A DNA stretch of 11,718 nucleotides, taken from contig DASWIV010000190.1 of the NCBI GenBank assembly GCA_036397475.1, forward strand, positions 1-11,718. The letters run 5' to 3'. The notes beneath the pieces were generated by a model. It was given only the letters and a program-made list of their open reading frames with translations. It did not search any database and had not been told where the DNA came from. The number at the start of each line of letters is the position of its first letter. The stretch's first letter is position 1. Origin of the DNA: DASWIV01 sp036397475. GTDB taxonomy: Bacteria; JAJVIF01; JAPKYR01. Below are positions 1 through 7,800 of the stretch, one piece after another. The translations under genes and the position numbers were made by a program.

Positions 1-888
1 CTCCGGGTCCAGAACTCCCTTGAGCCTTCCAAAAAATCTTTTCGACGCGTCAACCGTTACAAGGTTGACCTTGAAATGGCTCTTGAATGTTTTCCTGACC
101 TCCAGCATTTCCTGCGCGCGCATGAAGCCGTGATCGACAAAAATACATGTCAGCTGGTTGCCTATCGCCTTGTGCACCAGCGCCGCTGTTACCGCTGAAT
201 CAACTCCACCCGACAATCCAAGTATGACTTTCTTTTTACCCACCCGCTTCTTGATATCCTTGACCGCAAGCTCGATGAAATTCTCCGGTGTCCAGGTGGG
301 TTCACATTCGCAGACATCGTAGAGAAACCTCTTTAATACTTCGATTCCCCAAGGCGTGTGGACAACTTCCGGATGGAACTGGACCCCGAACAGCTTTTTC
401 TCGGGATTGCCCATCGCGGCAATTTTCGAATGCTGCGTATGAGCGTAAGGCTTAAATCCCGGAGGAACCTGGGTAACCTTATCTCCATGCGACATCCAGC
501 AGATAAGCTGGGGATTCAATCCCTTGAACAGGGGGTCGTTCTTATCGACCATCAGTTCCGTTTTTCCGTATTCAGCTTTGCGGGTGGACGATACTTTCCC
601 GCCGAGCATTCTGCCCATGAGTTGCATGCCATAGCAGATTCCAAGTATTGGAATTCCGAGGTTGAAAATATCCGGGTTCGGGAAAGGGCTGGTTTTCCTG
701 AGTACACTTGCAGGTCCACCGGAAAAAATAAGGCCCTTTGGTTTTTCCTTTTTTAATTCAGCCGCGGAGATAGTGTACGGGACAACCTTGCTGTAAACAT
801 TCGCCTCCCGGACACGCCGTGCGATCAATTGATTGTACTGCGCTCCGAAATCCAGTATGAGAATTTTCTGTTTTGGTGTGGTTGGCAT
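1..888 (-). CDS. guaA: GMP synthase (glutamine-hydrolysing), N-terminal part
   Basis: Makes GMP from XMP, ATP and glutamine in the cytoplasm, the last step of guanine nucleotide synthesis. The 296 codons present run off the left edge, a little over half of the usual roughly 510-520 residues. The class I glutamine amidotransferase domain comes first: DFGAQYNQLIARRVRE near residues 13-28, the nucleophile Cys85 in GICYGMQ, and His172/Glu174 in VQFHPE. The ATP pyrophosphatase domain follows, with the PP-loop SGGVDS at 226-231 and a conserved LKGVLDPE at the edge. The ATG at 888 is chosen because it directly precedes the amidotransferase fold and has a GGGG-containing weak ribosome site. It lies 64 bp downstream of the TroA-like gene on the same strand, with its own promoter candidate in the gap. 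All visible catalytic residues are intact. Confidence 0.97.
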   Translation of the reverse strand, partial: MPTTPKQKILILDFGAQYNQLIARRVREANVYSKVVPYTISAAELKKEKPKGLIFSGGPASVLRKTSPFPNPDIFNLGIPILGICYGMQLMGRMLGGKVSSTRKAEYGKTELMVDKNDPLFKGLNPQLICWMSHGDKVTQVPPGFKPYAHTQHSKIAAMGNPEKKLFGVQFHPEVVHTPWGIEVLKRFLYDVCECEPTWTPENFIELAVKDIKKRVGKKKVILGLSGGVDSAVTAALVHKAIGNQLTCIFVDHGFMRAQEMLEVRKTFKSHFKVNLVTVDASKRFFGRLKGVLDPE

Positions 889-917
889 CTCGACCCCGGG
901 CTGTTCACGGATGCCGC

Positions 918-946
918 ATTTTAACAGAGGGGCTAATTAGGTTCAA
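918..946 (-). promoter_or_regulatory. Candidate sigma70-type promoter for guaA
   Basis: On the minus strand, a -35-like TTGAAC (941-946) and a -10-like TAAAAT (918-923) are separated by exactly 17 bp. The predicted start near 911 gives a leader of about 20 nt before the guaA ATG. This is a pattern match only. If real, guaA need not depend on read-through from the upstream TroA-like gene. Confidence 0.45.
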
Positions 947-952
947 CAATCT

Positions 953-2020
953 CTATCTTTTCTTTTTCTTCCCCGCTATTGGGTTGGGAGCGTGTGCCGG
1001 TCTGCCTGAAAAGTAAAGTTGCTTATTTAGAAGGACCACATATATCAGCAGTGCGAACACGATCAGCGCCCAGGTCATGTTTGATTTTCCGGATGCGTAA
1101 TCAATCTTTGAGGTGGATTCTTTTAAGGCTGTACTCCGGGTCGCCGCCGCCACTATACTAGCCATGTCGTAGCTGAGATTCGAGACAAACGTGGAGTCAT
1201 TATCGAATCCCCCGGCAGTAACATACGCGATGGGGAAGTTCGCGTCTTTCGATAAGGCAGTGATTTTTTCATCGAGCTCGCTTCCCTTGAGATAGAGAGG
1301 GAGTATTACGCCGGCATAAGACGTGCTCCGAAGCCGATTTTCAATATCAAACAGGTCATTATCGTAGTTCGGTGAGTTTATATCCGGCCAGACATCGCCT
1401 ACCTGCAATCCAAGATTCCTGATTACGTAGACAGCTCCCGGAGTTGCCGCTACCCATGTACTGTTCTGGCGCTCCATGTCCGTCAGAATCTGGCGTCCCG
1501 TAAGTTCCACTGCGTCAATTTCCTCGATCATCCTTATCCGATTATTCATTACGAGTTTCGCTTCAACGCCACTGCGGATCAATGCCTCCGAAACCGTGTC
1601 GATAATCGCCTTTACATTCTGAATACCAATGTAATATCCATCCTGAATTTCTCCCAGATCCTCACTTGAAAATAAGCTCGCGCCTTTCTCTTTGTACTGT
1701 TCGAGGTCCACGACCGGCACCTCGGGATTTTGAATTTTAACCTGGTTTTCCCATGGATTTGCCTGAGAGTTTCCAAGTACAAACAGATCGACTGGTTCGA
1801 CTGGTGACTGGTCCGCGAGCGGATCCGAGTACGAAACAATTTCCACCTGGGATCCGCCAAGTGATTTGATCACCCAGCTCAGGGTGGGGTTGTCCTGCAT
1901 CACCCTTAATGGAACAGCCCTCGGCTCATTTACCGATACTTCCCCCTGGCTTCCGGGAAGCACACCGGATGCTAACCAGAGAGTAATCATCAAAATTGTG
2001 CTTGTCAGTTTAAATCCCAT
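953..2020 (-). CDS. Membrane-anchored TroA/ZnuA-like protein without metal ligands
   Basis: 355 residues: signal peptide (about 1-26, no lipobox Cys), a two-lobe extracytoplasmic domain (about 35-295), one C-terminal membrane helix (about 315-333) and a basic tail ending KKKKR. The body follows the layout of family 9 metal-binding proteins: a lobe 1 start (TLSWVIKSLGGSQVEIVSY, 46-64), the segment ADQSPVEP (69-76) where metal binders have a PxADPHxYEP-like sequence, PVVDL (102-106), GYYIGIQNVKAIIDTVSEAL (128-147) where they have HxWLxP, and TPGAVYVIRNLGLQ (193-206) where they have H-AFGYxxxxYGL. The usual ligand His is absent at each of these places. The only histidine is His343 in the tail and there is no cysteine. 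The fold assignment is my inference from motif order. The ATG at 2020 has a strong ribosome site, GGAGGAAA (2026-2033). No ABC permease or ATPase gene is nearby. The role is unknown; ligand-free scaffolding or binding of a non-metal ligand is possible. Confidence 0.6.
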   Translation of the reverse strand: MGFKLTSTILMITLWLASGVLPGSQGEVSVNEPRAVPLRVMQDNPTLSWVIKSLGGSQVEIVSYSDPLADQSPVEPVDLFVLGNSQANPWENQVKIQNPEVPVVDLEQYKEKGASLFSSEDLGEIQDGYYIGIQNVKAIIDTVSEALIRSGVEAKLVMNNRIRMIEEIDAVELTGRQILTDMERQNSTWVAATPGAVYVIRNLGLQVGDVWPDINSPNYDNDLFDIENRLRSTSYAGVILPLYLKGSELDEKITALSKDANFPIAYVTAGGFDNDSTFVSNLSYDMASIVAAATRSTALKESTSKIDYASGKSNMTWALIVFALLIYVVLLNKQLYFSGRPAHAPNPIAGKKKKR

Positions 2021-2148
2021 CGATATTTCCTCCGAATTGACGACACAGCGCTATTTTTGCTGTTCTCGTCCCAACCTTCAAGTTTAGAGTGAAAAATTTG
2101 GCCTTAATTTGATGAATTTCCCCATTGATGGCATGATAACAGGACAGA

Positions 2149-2808
2149 ATGACTCGCCCTGACAAAAACGATAATCTTGATTCGCACACCATTCAAAACA
2201 TTCCGGATTTCAATACTCTCATCTGGAAAAGATGGATGTTTAAGGCTGATCGCGTCCTCAGGCTTGCAAGGTTCCACATAATCTTCCAAAGGGTAAAACC
2301 TGAGATCCTGGAGGACAAAGGGGACAATCCATCGCTGACAATAAGGGGTGCAATTTATTTTATCGACGAAAAAGTCGAAATGAGATTGGGACGGTATATT
2401 ATTCCGGTTTATCTGGTCGGACTCCTTTTCATCGCCGGAATGATTAAAATGGCAGTCGACGGCAACCACCCGTTCTCCATAGCCTGTTTCTTCCTGGCAT
2501 TTTTAACTTTCGATGGATTCGTGCCGTTTGCCCTTGGCAGGTTCGCAGGTGAAACCCGCGAATCAGAAATAAAGATCCCGTTTGAAGCCTGTACGCGTGT
2601 GATATTTTTTCCGAAGCGTGGAACATTCCTGATAGGCTGGAACGAACCAAAGTACAAATCTGCGGTGTTTTCGTTCACACTTGGTGCAAATATGGCCGAG
2701 AGGATGTACGAGCGTATGCGGGAAAAAATTCCCTCATCGGCACAGATCAAATCTATCGATTCCGCGGATCCGGGTAATCCGCCTCCTGCCAAAGATCCAC
2801 CTGGATAA
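2149..2808 (+). CDS. Unrecognised two-helix membrane protein (first of a pair)
   Basis: 219 residues, family not recognised. A polar N-terminal region (1-60) is followed by a short strand-rich stretch (63-80), two hydrophobic segments (about 83-103 and 107-131), a C-terminal cytoplasmic-type domain (about 135-195) with TRESEIKIPFE at 136-146 and a helix rich in Met, Arg and Glu, and a disordered Pro-rich tail. Two adjacent helices followed by a strand-rich domain resemble bacterial PH-like or YcxB-like membrane proteins, but this is only architectural. The ATG at 2149 has AGGA 4 nt upstream, rather close. The gene is divergent from the TroA-like gene across 128 bp and is followed on the same strand by a similarly built protein. 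No catalytic motif is visible. Confidence 0.75.
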   Translation: MTRPDKNDNLDSHTIQNIPDFNTLIWKRWMFKADRVLRLARFHIIFQRVKPEILEDKGDNPSLTIRGAIYFIDEKVEMRLGRYIIPVYLVGLLFIAGMIKMAVDGNHPFSIACFFLAFLTFDGFVPFALGRFAGETRESEIKIPFEACTRVIFFPKRGTFLIGWNEPKYKSAVFSFTLGANMAERMYERMREKIPSSAQIKSIDSADPGNPPPAKDPPG

Positions 2809-2860
2809 TAATTTCTGGAAACCAATGGCATACCTGGCCCGTCTATCCAGTATCATGATA

Positions 2861-2888
2861 TTTGAAGGCAAATGGATTATATTATACT
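2861..2888 (+). promoter_or_regulatory. Weak promoter candidate before the second membrane gene
   Basis: The 122-bp gap between the two plus-strand genes is AT-rich. It contains TTGAAG (2862-2867) and TATACT (2883-2888) separated by only 15 bp, shorter than ideal. A start near 2895 would leave a short leader. The spacing makes this a weak call; co-transcription with the upstream gene is equally possible. Confidence 0.22.
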
Positions 2889-2930
2889 AGCGGCCCGTGA
2901 AAGGAATCGGAACTGAATAATTTTGACGAT

Positions 2931-3653
2931 ATGGATTTCGGCAACTCTCAATCCGCAATTATCCCTGAACATCCTCAGGTGGTTCATGCCCCGGACAATA
3001 AACGGCGACGTCAGCGTGGCTACAAAAAAACAAAGAAATCCGCGACCTATGAATTAGTTGGACATCCTGTTGTAGCTCCAATCAGGTGGGACGATCTCGG
3101 ATTGGGGATGATCAGGTCGTTCGGGTTCATGCCAGGCCGTCCGATCTATCTCAAGATGAATAAGGATAAGTGGTCAATCACCGGAGCGAGAGCGAATTCT
3201 TCTGTAGTTCCTTTCATTGTAGGAGGCGCGGGCGGATTCTATTATTTCTTCCAGGACCTGATCCAGAGATTTCACCAGTGGGGAGATATTTCTTACATAA
3301 TCATGGCTATCCTGCCGGTAATTATTAACTCGCTGGTAAAAACCAGGGAGATTGAGTTCTATCCGTTCGAACTGGAATTTTTCGGCTACGATTCGAAGGC
3401 TCAAATCCTGATTCTTAGCACACTTACGCAGCCAGGCGGACTTGTTGCCATGAAGATCGACATGCCCGCGGATCCACACCGCCGGAAGATAGAAGAAGAA
3501 AAATTAATAAAGAACCTGAGCGATATGCACGCCGGATTCCTCAGGATAGACGATATGGTCAAGTTTGACACCAATTCCCTTAAAACCTGGTCCTACCAGA
3601 CCCTGATCTGGCTCCTGCTTACTCTGGGATATCTTTACAATCTCAGAAGATGA
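2931..3653 (+). CDS. Unrecognised membrane protein (second of a pair)
   Basis: 240 residues, family not recognised. A basic, disordered N-terminus (KRRRQRGYKKTKK, 24-36) leads to a strand-rich stretch, two hydrophobic segments (about 92-108 and 119-135), a domain opening with TREIEFYPFELEF (138-150), and a third hydrophobic segment at the C-terminus (about 223-236). The core matches the preceding gene in order and spacing. The start is uncertain. The ATG at 2931 has no good ribosome site, whereas AAAGGAA (2900-2906) sits 6 nt before an in-frame CTG at 2913, so a start there would add six residues. The stop at 3651-3653 lies one base from the stop of the convergent SpoIID gene, so no terminator fits between them. 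Confidence 0.72.
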   Translation: MDFGNSQSAIIPEHPQVVHAPDNKRRRQRGYKKTKKSATYELVGHPVVAPIRWDDLGLGMIRSFGFMPGRPIYLKMNKDKWSITGARANSSVVPFIVGGAGGFYYFFQDLIQRFHQWGDISYIIMAILPVIINSLVKTREIEFYPFELEFFGYDSKAQILILSTLTQPGGLVAMKIDMPADPHRRKIEEEKLIKNLSDMHAGFLRIDDMVKFDTNSLKTWSYQTLIWLLLTLGYLYNLRR

Positions 3654-3654
3654 C

Positions 3655-5127
3655 CTACCACGCCTGCTCAATTCGAATACCGCTGTAAAAATGCATAAGT
3701 ATCTGGTTGTAGCCCCACCCGGAATCCGCCAACGCCCTGGCACCGTACTGGCTCATCCCTACCCCATGCCCGAATCCCGTTCCGCTGAAGGTGAATTTTC
3801 CGTCGACCGCATTACAGATAATTTCGGAATTCTGGTCGTTTGAAATCATCGAAGTTGTATTTTGGGACGCATACGATACATGTTCAAATTCGTCCAGCTC
3901 TTCGCGGGTGACAGGTACCGCAATAAATATTTCTTCTCCCGGAATATTCACCTCTCCGGAACCATCCATAACACACAGGGAGGATAAACTTCCTTCAGAG
4001 TCTGCGACCAGGATCGAATCCATCGAACTTTCCACGGGTATCGGGATTATCAAGCCCGGATGAAGATAGCGGAATTTATCGAAATCGTACCCGTTAAATT
4101 CCGGAAGGCTGTTCTCCCTCAATTCATTAAAACCTGGAATTTCGATTCCGTTCACAAGAAATCTTGTCGACTTCAGGTTTACATAGCCGATCATTCTCCT
4201 GAATTCTGAAGCGCGCAGAATTTCAACACCCGAAGCATGATGAATCGACACATCGGTAATTCTCCCCCACATGTCGACTCCCTCAATGCCTATGCTTTCT
4301 ATAAATGCCACGGACAACCCATTCGCCCCGAGTAAATTCCTGAGGGCACCTGCTGTTATGCTGAAATCCCATACAACAGCATCGCTGTCATAAGATTCAA
4401 CCGATTTCAGATAAGGGTAAAATTTCCCGAACGTCGTGTATGAATCCGACGTCCATCCGCCTGACGCTGAATGAAAATATGCGTAGACAGGTACATCGTT
4501 GTACGTGCAGATCTGTCCCCACGTATCGAGGCATGCCTGGTTGGACGCATCCTTCTCCCCGTCACGCCCTATGTACACCTGATCGTAGACACTGGATACC
4601 ACATCGTACTGCTCTGCCAGATTTTCCTGCATCTGGCGGATCGCGTACGTTCTCGACGCAACCGCCTGTGCCTTAAGCGCTTCAATATTCCACGTAACGG
4701 GCATTTCACCCGGAACGACTCCATACAGGTATTCCTCGATTGGAAGTACATTTATACAGGCTAACTTCCCATCCACCACTGCCACACGCATCAATCGCCG
4801 GTATGCGTTTCCGTTATATTCTATGGAATCGTCGGTATTATCCAGGACGATCGTGAAACCGTCGGCAGTACGGTTTCCATACCTGACAGAATTTCCATCG
4901 AGGGAGAAATTAAAGGTGTGTGAATTTTCAAACGACTCGATCGGATCGCTTGATCTCAATTCGTGGATCGTCGACATGCCGGTAGATTCCAGCCGGACGG
5001 ATGCCAATCCGGTTGATATTGCTACACGAATCCAGGGAGCGCTTGATTCATTCGCTGAAACAGGCAATATTACAGGTTGGCTCAGGATAAATAACAGGAA
5101 TACAGGTAAAATGAATCTGTTCCGCAT
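3655..5127 (-). CDS. SpoIID/LytB-family protein with signal peptide
   Basis: 490 residues. SpoIID proteins act on peptidoglycan outside the membrane; B. subtilis SpoIID is a lytic transglycosylase that cuts denuded glycan strands. Seen here: a signal peptide (1-25), the core NVLPIEEYLYGVVPGEMP with the family's catalytic Glu at about 141, EALKAQAVASRTYA, HSASGG (219-224), and the C-terminal signature GTGFGHGVGMSQYGA (449-463). An unusual stretch of about 105 residues (roughly 333-438) separates NLKSTRF from that signature, where relatives usually have about 20. The ATG at 5127 is preferred because a clean signal peptide follows and GGTGA lies 10 nt upstream. A GTG at 5163, 13 nt after the upstream stop, would add 12 residues but has no clear ribosome site. 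It is transcribed behind the lipoprotein gene, which suggests a shared envelope role. The family assignment is firm; the substrate is inferred. Confidence 0.9.
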   Translation of the reverse strand: MRNRFILPVFLLFILSQPVILPVSANESSAPWIRVAISTGLASVRLESTGMSTIHELRSSDPIESFENSHTFNFSLDGNSVRYGNRTADGFTIVLDNTDDSIEYNGNAYRRLMRVAVVDGKLACINVLPIEEYLYGVVPGEMPVTWNIEALKAQAVASRTYAIRQMQENLAEQYDVVSSVYDQVYIGRDGEKDASNQACLDTWGQICTYNDVPVYAYFHSASGGWTSDSYTTFGKFYPYLKSVESYDSDAVVWDFSITAGALRNLLGANGLSVAFIESIGIEGVDMWGRITDVSIHHASGVEILRASEFRRMIGYVNLKSTRFLVNGIEIPGFNELRENSLPEFNGYDFDKFRYLHPGLIIPIPVESSMDSILVADSEGSLSSLCVMDGSGEVNIPGEEIFIAVPVTREELDEFEHVSYASQNTTSMISNDQNSEIICNAVDGKFTFSGTGFGHGVGMSQYGARALADSGWGYNQILMHFYSGIRIEQAW

Positions 5128-5176
5128 TACAATAAAATCACCGAAAAAACCTCCAGCATGCACTCGTCCGGCAGAT

Positions 5177-7708
5177 TTACTGCCAGTCTCCGTCCGGCGA
5201 CATCCTCAGGAGAAATGAATCTGTCAGCCCAACAGGGTCGTGAAATTCTTCCGAACTTCCCGGATCAAAATCTATCAGACCCTGGAAACTTCCAACAGAA
5301 TAATTCTCGCCTGTGGAATAAAAATAAACATCCGATGCGTAGTCCCAGTTAACGGATCCAAATGCACGTCCCCACTGGTAATTGCCCGTCGCATCGAACC
5401 TGCTCACAAGAATATCGCGGAATCCATTGGTTATCTTCTCATCGGACCCCGGACCCGGGTCTGCATCGATTGTCCCTTCAAATGTTGTCATTAACATGAA
5501 AGTTCCATCAGCCCGCATATTTATCGCCGAACCAAAGACACTTGACAATCCACCGAATGTTTCAGCCCACTGGTAATTACCGTCCAGGTCGTACAACACG
5601 ATGTAAGCATCACTCGCTCCGTTTGATGTATGCTCATCAACTCCCGGTCCGGGATCGAAATCGCATGTAAGGACGAAATAGCCGGTTATTACAATACTGC
5701 CAGTGCCATTGGTAGCGGTATCCAGAGGCTCAGCGAATCCATCAGCCCCTCCCCAGGTTCTCACCCATTGAAATGCGCCATTAGAGTCAAGCTTCGTCAG
5801 GGTTGAATCGAGGAATCCGGTCGCAGTTTTGATAAATTCACCCGGACCCGGATCGAAATCGACCTCACCACCATATCTCGCGGCGATGTATACATTGCCC
5901 ATATCGTCAGCTACAACCGAATCTGCCCTGTCGTCAATGGATCCGCCCCAGGTTCTTGCCCAGTTGAAATTTCCGTTGTGGTCGAACTGGCTCACATAAG
6001 GATCATAAATACCATTTCCTGTATGATCATCCACCGGAGCATCCGGATTAAAATCTACGGTTCCGTTAAACTGGCCGCATACATATACAAAATTCGGGTG
6101 TGTGGCATCTACCGATACCGCGGCTTCCTGATCAAAGTCTCCCCACGATTTTGTCCATAACCAGCTTCCTGAATTGTCAAATTTACTCAGGAATGCGTCC
6201 GCCTTTCCCATAGATGTATGTGAGTCCATCCCGGGTCCCGGATCGAAATCGGCAACACCATCGAAACCACCACTTACAAAAATATCTCCTGAATCGTCAA
6301 GTGAAATTGCATATGGAACAACATTCTCAGGACCACCCCAGACCGTTGTCCACTGCCAGATTCCGTCGTTATCGAATCTACTTAAGTAACAATCGGAATT
6401 TCCATTTGATGTTTGTTCGAAAGTTCCTGGTCCGGGATCGAAATCCATCGTGCCTGCATATCCGCCAATAATGTAAATATTTCCTGACGAGTCCATATCT
6501 ATTGCATATGCCCCATCGCTTTCAGTATTGCCCCAGGTACGTACCCATCCAACCTGTGTCGACATAGCCGGCGAAACGGTCAAATTTACAACCTGGTATG
6601 CCGTCAAATCCAGCCATGGCTTGTTGGTCGGGTCATTTTCATTGTCTTCGACACTTACCAGGCATGCATATTCCCCAACCGCGGCGCCAAGAGTATTTTC
6701 AAGGGTGACCTTCCACGTTGAGTATCCGGTATCATCCGACACAAAATCCGCCGGTAATGCACCCGTCCACAGATCGGGACATTCAACCATCGGTGCGGTG
6801 TGGGTCGATGAGCCTCCCCAGTCGTAAACCTTTATTTCAAGGTCCGTCATTCCACCGCTTGGCGTCATTCCGTCACCAATCGGATTCTCAACAACTGAGA
6901 TCTGCCACGGCTCCGGACAATTTGCCTCGGGGCCAAAATCCGCTATCGGATCCGATACAGGGTTTGTTACCGGAGGAGCCCACGACGCGTCGATTGCGTA
7001 ACCGATCACAAAAATCGTGTCGGGCATATCGATCTCATATGTACGGGTGATAGATCCTCCGGCGAAAAATGCGTTCCGGGTATTAGACACATCGTTTGAA
7101 ACGAACCTCAGATAACCATTGAGCTCGGCGTCAGGCATCGTGGGTGTAGCGAATTTGCCCTTTAAATACCCCTGTAATCCCGCCGGACCCATCCCATCTG
7201 TGGATGAGTTGTAGAGAGTTGTATATCCTTCAGGGTTAACGAGCTCCCCATCGCCCAGGCTTCCATCTGGTGCAGTGAGCCCGGATGCCGGAAATGTGTA
7301 ACTGCCATTGAAGATCGGGATGCCTCTCACATCGAACCCCGTAAAGTAAGCTCCGGGAAACGGATGATTGATGGTGACATCGACCAGGAGTGTGCCATTT
7401 CCTGACGGGTGCAGATTCGATAAGTTAAGGCATGTGGTACACGGGAACTTTTCAAGATAATTTACAATGTTCCAGTGCCCTTCCGTGATTCTTGCCGGAA
7501 TGATTTCCGCCTTTATGTCACTGCTATCAGTCGCGTCGATCCTTATTTCAGAATAAGACCAGAGAAAATGTCCGGGTTCATGAATCAGGCCGGATCCTGA
7601 TGTATTCAACTCCATTTCATTGACAGGCTGTACGGGATCAGACCCGGTAGAACATCCCATGACAACGACCACACTCAAAATAATCAGTACAGATGGAGTA
7701 ATTCTCAT
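5177..7708 (-). CDS. Large lipoprotein with seven propeller-type repeats
   Basis: 843 residues. A lipoprotein signal peptide ends VVMGC with Cys19; Ser20 at +2 would favour the outer membrane under E. coli Lol rules. Residues about 35-255 form an unrecognised domain with a CTTC pair (90-93) and the stretch INHPFPGAYFTGFDVRGI (113-130). Residues about 262-380 look Ig- or PKD-like (Cys310 and Cys349 could bond). Residues 386-843 are seven repeats of about 65 residues of the form QWxRTWGG...D.xGNVYxxGxFxGTxDFDPGPG..HTSNG..DAFLSKFDxxG, matching the SBBP (seven-bladed beta-propeller) type and enough for one complete propeller. The ATG at 7708 has AAGGGTG 5 nt upstream. The gene leads a two-gene unit with the SpoIID-like gene. 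Binding of a surface, glycan or protein partner is inferred; no catalytic motif is seen. Confidence 0.88.
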   Translation of the reverse strand: MRITPSVLIILSVVVVMGCSTGSDPVQPVNEMELNTSGSGLIHEPGHFLWSYSEIRIDATDSSDIKAEIIPARITEGHWNIVNYLEKFPCTTCLNLSNLHPSGNGTLLVDVTINHPFPGAYFTGFDVRGIPIFNGSYTFPASGLTAPDGSLGDGELVNPEGYTTLYNSSTDGMGPAGLQGYLKGKFATPTMPDAELNGYLRFVSNDVSNTRNAFFAGGSITRTYEIDMPDTIFVIGYAIDASWAPPVTNPVSDPIADFGPEANCPEPWQISVVENPIGDGMTPSGGMTDLEIKVYDWGGSSTHTAPMVECPDLWTGALPADFVSDDTGYSTWKVTLENTLGAAVGEYACLVSVEDNENDPTNKPWLDLTAYQVVNLTVSPAMSTQVGWVRTWGNTESDGAYAIDMDSSGNIYIIGGYAGTMDFDPGPGTFEQTSNGNSDCYLSRFDNDGIWQWTTVWGGPENVVPYAISLDDSGDIFVSGGFDGVADFDPGPGMDSHTSMGKADAFLSKFDNSGSWLWTKSWGDFDQEAAVSVDATHPNFVYVCGQFNGTVDFNPDAPVDDHTGNGIYDPYVSQFDHNGNFNWARTWGGSIDDRADSVVADDMGNVYIAARYGGEVDFDPGPGEFIKTATGFLDSTLTKLDSNGAFQWVRTWGGADGFAEPLDTATNGTGSIVITGYFVLTCDFDPGPGVDEHTSNGASDAYIVLYDLDGNYQWAETFGGLSSVFGSAINMRADGTFMLMTTFEGTIDADPGPGSDEKITNGFRDILVSRFDATGNYQWGRAFGSVNWDYASDVYFYSTGENYSVGSFQGLIDFDPGSSEEFHDPVGLTDSFLLRMSPDGDWQ
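5180..6553 (-). repeat. Seven tandem propeller-blade coding repeats, period about 196 bp
   Basis: Seven in-frame repeats encode residues 386-843 of the lipoprotein. The DNA encoding DFDPGPG recurs near 5450, 5645, 5842, 6231 and 6427, with a diverged copy near 6036 (DFNPDAPV), so the period is close to 196 bp. The first blade (DFDPGPGTFEQTSNG) and the middle blades are most alike. Blade 3 and blade 7 (DFDPGSSEE) have lost the PGPG turn. The copies differ at many codons, so this is an old duplication, not a recent slippage. Confidence 0.9.
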
Positions 7709-7752
7709 TTTTTCACCCTTAGTAAAATTTAACTGGAATTAAACGGCGATTC

Positions 7753-7780
7753 ATTATATCAGATACGCATGATCGCAACA
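7753..7780 (-). promoter_or_regulatory. Extended -10 promoter for the lipoprotein-SpoIID unit
   Basis: On the minus strand a perfect TATAAT (7753-7758) is preceded by TG plus one base, an extended -10 element. A poor -35 (TGTTGC, 7775-7780) lies 16 bp upstream. The expected start near 7746 leaves about 38 nt before the lipoprotein ATG. There is no convincing terminator between this promoter and the DUF2905 stop at 7801, so read-through from ispH may add to it. Confidence 0.5.
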
Positions 7781-7800
7781 TTTATAAAAATATAAGATAT

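Noticed and set aside
358..756. Plus-strand open frame of 132 codons
   Set aside because: It lies opposite guaA, whose catalytic Cys and His motifs are encoded in this stretch; the antisense translation matches nothing and has no ribosome site.
2037..2065. TTGACG as a -35 element for the first plus-strand membrane gene
   Set aside because: No acceptable -10 lies 16 to 18 bp downstream.
2104..2831. Two minus-strand open frames opposite the first membrane gene
   Set aside because: They overlap each other and the plus-strand gene, and lack ribosome sites and protein-like composition. The plus-strand frame has clear helices and a start with AGGA.
4440..4764. Overlapping plus-strand frames within the SpoIID gene
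   Set aside because: They are antisense to the best-conserved SpoIID core, with Arg- and Pro-rich translations typical of shadow frames.
5177..6553. Regularly spaced DNA repeats resembling a CRISPR or satellite array
   Set aside because: The spacing comes from in-frame protein repeats with diverged codons; there are no identical direct repeats with unique spacers.
7780..7800. AT-only inverted repeat (TTATA-TTTT-TATAA) after the DUF2905 gene as a terminator
   Set aside because: The stem has no GC pairs and no proper uridine run after it, so it would be too weak to stop transcription.
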